Assembly (NCBI GenBank): GCA_015039365.1
Contig: WION01000048.1
Span: 1-64,000, forward strand
DNA length: 64,000 nt
DNA from: Amanita rubescens
Taxonomy: Eukaryota; Basidiomycota; Agaricomycetes; Agaricales; Amanitaceae
Direction: 5' to 3'
Positions 62,189 to 64,000 of the stretch are shown here, piece after piece. How positions within the stretch are numbered: the first letter of the stretch is position 1; every line of letters begins with the position of its first letter. The position numbers were made by a program, and so were the translations under genes. Under the pieces are notes generated by a model that saw nothing but the letters and a program-made list of their open reading frames with translations, did not search any database and was not told the origin of the DNA.

Positions 62189-64000
62189 ATGGTCCATCTT
62201 TTCTTCCGCGGTGCGCCGTCAAATCCAAGTTACGGCATAGACTACGTTACTTACGTCTCCAATTTCAGTTACTTTGCTTCCTCGTCTATCATCTATGGTC
62301 ATTTGACAAGTTTAAATGCCTGAAGTACGTCTCTCTACATCCAGACAACATAACTTGCAAACATTTCTGATAGATGGGAAGCTGGAGCATCCTTCTGGCG
62401 CGTTCAAACGCGTCATGACAGTCCGTCTTTTTCCCCTACCTACACAGCGGTCTGAACATCATATCACAGTATGCATATCTAACGAGTGTACCATTAATTT
62501 GGATATACTCTTTGGGATTCACAATCATCAAGTATCGCGTTGGTTACATTATCCTCCCCGGGAGTGAGACCCTCAATGGTAAGAATCGCAAAATAAATTC
62601 CAATTCTTGTCCTCCTCACCATATTGCAAAAGTTTACCCAACACCGTATACTGCCTGGGAGCCAGCCGCAAAAGCCGCAGTATTTCCCCTCATGTTTCTC
62701 TTTTCGGTTGCCTGGGGTCTAGAGATGTACGTACTCCACACCATCATGATTCAGTCACACTGAAACGAGGTTAGTGTCACTCATTTGGAAGGTATGCATC
62801 CTCGAGAACCACAATCATATGCGAGCTTACGCCTGTTTAGAACTATGCTTCTGGCTCTTCCTACTCAATGCCGGCTCGACACAACGGGACTGGTTCCGAA
62901 CATGGTATTTTAGAGTTTGGGTAACGGGGTCTCTCGTGGCTATCTTGGCTATGCCTCTCATCACCATTTTCACGAGGTTGGATCCCCTCGTGGTTAGTGT
63001 TTGAGTAATTGAATTGAAGTGCTTATCTCAAATCTTTCATTCTAGTCCGAGGCATATCTGTTTTTAGTGGGCAGCATTGGAAGCCTGTGTGTCACGTTGT
63101 GTTTCTTGCCTGTTTTGTAAGTCCCATATCTTCGGTATCTTGTGTAGATTCGATGTGACGTCACAAAAAGATGGAAGTTTCCCGTTTTCCTAGATGGTCT
63201 GGTAAGGTGTTACAGCTTTGTATCTGGTTCACCTACTGATTTGAGAATAGAGGAGGGAAGCTGTAGATACCGGGACGATTGTCCGCCTAACCAAGTTTTC
63301 GGAGCTCAACGTAAGTCCCAACATGATTGCCTGCTACAAAGCTGACAGACAAACGGGTTAGCGAATACGCATTCTTTTACGGTTCTTGTTTGTAATCCCA
63401 TTCCTCATTCTTGGAATTGACGGCGTCCGTCATGAACACCCTCTCAATGAGAGTATGAACATCACCGGTACGTTTCACGTAAGGTATCATCTCTCCACTC
63501 TCTTATTGGGATGTGTTAGATGTTCTGGGGATTATTGCTGGCTTTGGATGCGTTGTTTCTTCTGGCATCACTCTAGTGGTAAGTATGTTGTACGTATGCT
63601 TCTATGTCGCATCTAATGATTCCCCGTTTCAATATGATAGATATTCTTCCCACGTTCAATTGAAGGCGAAATCGCCGAGCGCGATGCTGCCCGATCGAGG
63701 AAAATATCGCGCTTAGGAAGTAGGATGAGCGACACGCGCGAGTGGGCAATGAGTGCAATTTCACATGATTCCTTTGTCGTGCCAGATGATCCTGTCCGTG
63801 ATGGAGATGCCTATGTGACTGAATCTCCGATACCAAAAGCTGCCAAGTCTCTTGACGACTTCGATGACCCTTACTCTTACGGCCCACCAAGCTCCACGGA
63901 CAAAACCTGGACGTATGTTGCGTCGGACCCACGCCCCCCGCGCGTGGAAAAATTACCGCCGCTAAGGCCTAACAGAAGAAGAGGTGAAGATGTTGAGTTG
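62189..64000 (+). CDS. Seven-TM receptor-like membrane protein, uncharacterised (paralogue 2, cut by window edge)
   Basis: Starts MVHLFFRGAPSNPSYGIDYV and continues TYVSNFSYFASSSIIYG (TM1). Other segments: YLTSVPLIWIYSLGFTIIKY (TM2), AAVFPLMFLFSVAWGLEMY (TM3), LCFWLFLLNAGSTQRDWFRT, VWVTGSLVAILAMPLITIFT, YLFLVGSIGSLCVTLCFLPV, VIPFLILGIDGVRHEHPLNE and VLGIIAGFGCVVSSGITLV, followed by IFFPRSIEGEIAERDAARSR. The tail then runs open to the window edge (WAMSAISHDSFVVPDDPVRD). Same architecture as the gene at 46223. The tails are unrelated: this one is acidic and Pro-rich, the other Ser/Tyr-rich. Each TM segment sits on its own small exon. The loop between TM6 and TM7 is shorter here than in paralogue 1. 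Confidence 0.7.

Overview
The window is nuclear DNA of a filamentous basidiomycete, almost certainly an Agaricomycete. Genes are dense and sit on both strands. Nearly all are split by many introns of about 45-60 nt with GT(A/G)NG donors and YAG acceptors. The recognisable proteins (Mdl1, Gep4, Uso1, Cwc15, Elp1, Efg1, Pmr1, Yar1, an F-BAR/SH3 protein, BTB proteins of the mushroom type) are fungal housekeeping proteins. There is no operon structure, no bacterial feature and no CRISPR. All gene coordinates run from start to stop codon and include introns; exon joints were worked out by eye.

Layout. (1) 0.1-7.3 kb is conserved: mitochondrial ABC transporter MDL1 (-), monoacylglycerol lipase YJU3 (+), clathrin light chain (-), mitochondrial PGP phosphatase GEP4 (+) and a BTB protein (-). 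Two of the divergent pairs share very short intergenic regions. (2) 7.95-24.6 kb is the accessory part. It is a one-directional (minus strand) tandem array of seven paralogues plus one decayed copy. They encode secreted, Cys-patterned, single-pass membrane proteins of about 300 residues with the same eight-exon plan: signal peptide, Cys-rich ectodomain, Ser/Thr stalk, Gly/Ala-rich transmembrane helix and a variable cytoplasmic tail. I know no functional name for the family. A BTB gene on the opposite strand, with a hairpin inside its first intron, splits the array. (3) 25.1-45.1 kb: a small unknown gene, USO1, a MoCo-sulfurase-like gene with several frameshifts, a Pus9/Rib2 pseudouridine synthase, CWC15, an F-BAR/SH3 cytokinesis protein and ELP1. 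(4) 45.2-64 kb: EFG1, a seven-TM receptor-like membrane protein, an aldo-keto reductase, Golgi Ca/Mn ATPase PMR1, a DH-BAR-SH3 RhoGEF, an FAD-linked oxidase, YAR1, and a second paralogue of the seven-TM protein that runs off the right edge.

The most interesting material is the receptor-like array and the pair of seven-TM paralogues. Both look like cell-surface systems particular to mushroom-forming fungi, and neither has a function I can name.

A caution for users: at least eight single-base indels break conserved reading frames in otherwise well-preserved genes (for example PMR1, CWC15, YAR1 and the aldo-keto reductase). Most are at or beside short homopolymers, and most are +1. Residual assembly error is the simplest explanation, so pseudogene calls resting on one frameshift are unsafe here.
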